Shown here in pieces: positions 61,265 to 64,000 of a stretch of DNA of 64,000 nucleotides. The position numbers were made by a program, and so were the translations under genes. Each line of letters opens with the position of its first letter. The stretch's first letter is position 1. The stretch comes from Melieria omissa (Eukaryota; Arthropoda; Insecta; Diptera; Ulidiidae). Below the pieces are notes generated by a model. It worked only from the letters and a program-made list of their open reading frames with translations, was not told where the DNA came from and did no database searches. The stretch spans positions 147,192,427-147,256,426 of the forward strand of contig OZ020267.1 of NCBI GenBank assembly GCA_963971225.1, written 5' to 3'.

Positions 61265-64000
61265 ATTCTTCTCCTTCAGGTTATTTAAGTTAAAGTAATA
61301 ACTTAAAAAATAATCTACTTGATCCTTTCAATTGAAATACAATTTTTGTTTTTGCTTTTGACTTTTAACTGTCGCAACGAACATTTTTTCAGGTGAGATC
61401 ACCAAGCTATTCTCATATCAAGCAGTTATATTGACATCTGATCGACATAAGATTATCAGATGAAAAGTGGGTTTGGGAGGCCAAGTGAATTTAAAAACTA
61501 TATTGCTACCACATGACCACTTATTTTGACAGTATTTTTTGCCCACCACAGGTCGACTCTACCAAAAGAATTTGACCACCACAGAAGAAAGGTTTTGTTT
61601 TGCTAGCTTGGCGAATGGTTTTGCTTTTTGCAGTGTTTTAGCTGGAATTTTTAATTGTGGATCAGATCAAACAGTTTATTTTGTAATATCTTTTATAATT
61701 ACAAAGATTTAGTCTTTCAAGAGAACTGTCCCACAAAGTTCATCGAGAAGATTCTTTGGCACCACAGAGAAAAAAAAATCGTCAACGAGGCATCGGGCAG
61801 AATCATGGAGGAGCGAATTTAGAACTTCTGGAAAAGTCTTAAAGCAATCGTCAATCACATGTGAAACAGAAAGCACAACAAATGTTTTTCCAAAGTTTAA
61901 TGATTTTATATCTCGATTAAGGAGGACAACAATTAACATGATTAAAAATTTAGAAAATTATTTTTCTAATAAAATATTCTAATAACGACGGTATACAAAC
62001 TGAAAAACAAATTTAAGTGAGTTCAATCGTGGATTATCGATTACAGGACAAATTCCTCTGAATAGACTAAAATACCGCCAAATCTTCTAAGTTTCAAGAA
62101 CAAAACTATTACTACCTCAGTGAATCAATAACATTTTAAATAATAGTTCACCTAATCCTAGTTTTATATCTCGAGCCAATAAAAAACAATTTTGGATTAC
62201 GTAAGTGTCTATCATTGTTCTCACGTTTGTCATAATGACTCGCGAAATAAAACAAAGTATGAACAAACTCTAAAAATCATTTAGAGTCGCACCCGCCTTT
62301 CAACGGGTAGAGTCTTTGGAACTGTAGAGAAGGAATTCTTCAATGAGCCATCGCACAGAATCAAGTCAAGGAATATTTATTACAAGATTGGAGAGTCTTA
62401 AAATACTCACAAGTCATGTGTATAATAGTTTGGAATGGTCAGGAAACACAATCAATAAAATTTTTCTCTTTGTTTAACGACTTTTTTTCCTAGTTTTTAG
62501 GTCACCAGAGTCAGTAAAGGATCATTAAAGAATTCTTAAGTAGCTAAGTCATTGTTCTTAGAATTAACAGAATGATTCATAATTTGATGAAACAAAATAT
62601 GATCAAACTTTGACAGGAGACATATTAAAATTTAAATATATATATGTCAAATTATACATAAAAATTATAAAAAAAATATTATGAAACTTTGGCCGGAAAT
62701 ATATTGAAATTAAAATATAAATGTTAAAATTTTCATACAAATTATATTATTTATTTGATTTATATATAACTCAACGTCTTTTGAACCGTTGCTGAGTAAT
62801 TGAGCCCTTTAGCCATCGAACTACAGAAACCAGTTGAACCAAAGACTGCAAGGCACACTTTGAAAGCAACTGGAAATCTCTTGTAACTGTCATTAGCTAC
62901 GAGTAATTCGACATCTAATCTTCACGTTAAAGTGGCAACACTGGACGTACTTATAACAGCTACTAAGTCAAAGCTTTCAAATAATGCTGCCATAGTAATG
63001 AAATTTCAATAAAATCTTCATACACTTTTAGTGAACTTAGTTTTTAATACTTAAATGTGACTGATGATTAAAATTACTAAATTTAAATAGAAAAAAAAGT
63101 ATTTCATTTGAGACTATTTTGCATAAACTCTATTAATTGTTTTCTCTAAAAATTAATCTATATTTCTTAGCGCCACCAATGATTTGCCGTTGCTTTTCAG
63201 ACTAACCGCTGGCAACTCTGTGTGCGTATAACGGTTTGCGCTGTAAAAGCTCGGAGAGCATTGAACCAATAATTGAGTGTCTGTGTAGCTAAGAACAGTG
63301 AACGAGAGCAAATGATTTCGATTTCTGGCAAACACCGCAAAAAAATGTCAAGACAGTGAAAAGCGTTGCCAATTGATTTGAATTAATTTAAGCTTTTTTG
63401 CAAAAGCTTAAAAATTTGCATGAATACAGTTTTGGGTAAACGTTTTTATTTTAAAATTTTTTTTTATTGACAATTAGTGAATCAGTTTATTGTGCTATAT
63501 TCTATAGTGATTTTAGGTTTTGCGGTTTTTAATGAGTAGTTTTTATATAAAAGTCTAGTAATCATATTTTTTAATATTTGATTTATTTATAAAGTCTATG
63601 AATTAACAATTTTTACAGACTAATAACAATAAATAGGCAACAAGTTCATTTAAAAAAATTTAAAAATTCAAATTCAAGCTCTTTAAAAAAACCTCTTTGG
63701 AAGCGCGAGATCATTAGACACGAAAACGTCAGGTAATAGAACTTTGTCATCAAGCAATGCTATCAAGTTTATGAAGAGAAAGAGAGAGAGTCTTTTGTCA
63801 GAAAGACTAAAAATTTCAAAGAATTGGAAATTTCATTTTAACAGTAATAATTCAAAATTTTTTCAAAGTGTTTTTTAATACCCAACAAAATAACAATTTT
63901 GTTAGCTTGATTTAGAGAAGAAAACTAAAGCAGTTTACCTGATTTTTGTACTCCTTCCGCTTTCACTTATTATTAATTTATTATTATTATTATTATTTTT
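61265..64000. other. Intergenic stretch without recognised genes
   Basis: AT-rich. Frames are short (up to ~76 codons) and unassignable. A CATTTTTTCAG|GTGAGA juxtaposition lies at 61392/61393, and an AT-only run lies near 62640-62760. The last bases are a (TTA)n run. Confidence 0.5.

Overview
The window reads as nuclear DNA of a higher fly (Diptera, Schizophora; a tephritid fruit fly would fit, but the sequence alone does not prove it). The reasons are AT-rich non-coding DNA full of (CAA/TTG)n and (CA)n runs, 63-64 nt introns typical of flies, a GC3-rich conserved exon, and degenerate mariner, hAT, piggyBac-like and non-LTR elements.

Only one gene is firmly supported: the last three coding exons of a Rap1 GTPase-activating protein (Rapgap1 type) on the + strand at 54346-56055, 56120-56641 and 56705-56860. 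A long 3' UTR follows, with polyadenylation signals near 58541 and 58731. The first visible exon opens in phase 0 behind a good 3' splice site, so the protein's N-terminus (including the GoLoco motif expected of the family) is encoded upstream. The ~54 kb before it is best read as part of a very long intron, perhaps with one or two small unproven exons (48673, 52664). A juxtaposed acceptor/donor at 220/221 looks like a recursive-splicing (ratchet) point, which suits such an intron.

The intron is a patchwork of locally duplicated, degenerate tandem repeats (2.2-3.8, 8.6-8.8, 9.1-10.0, 16.3-17.0, 19.0-19.5, 21.4-22.7, 23.8-24.45, 36.2-38.9, 43.5-44.7, 47.8-48.2, 50.1-51.4, 53.2-54.1 kb) and dead transposons. 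These are a TTAA-flanked piggyBac-like MITE (4.0-4.9 kb) with a partial second copy (20.05 kb), three copies of a TGTGACA-rich interspersed repeat (25.6, 28.3, 28.65 kb), a broken mariner with a triplicated 129-bp end (31.55-33.1 kb), an intact 234-bp hAT MITE sitting in a non-LTR tail (44.8-45.1 kb), and an RNase H fragment of a non-LTR element (46.6-46.9 kb). A 26-bp-stem hairpin at 12998-13067 has pre-miRNA-like geometry.

Downstream of the gene are a 41-bp minisatellite of about 1.1 kb (59.17-60.29 kb), which happens to stay open in several frames, and a clean nested insertion: a 5'-truncated RTE-like retrotransposon (- strand) with a 15-bp target duplication inside the 3' end of an older, opposite-facing relative. 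The last 2.7 kb shows nothing I can assign. I found no convincing wholly novel system; the most testable items are the ratchet site, the hairpin, the pentamer array and the nested elements.
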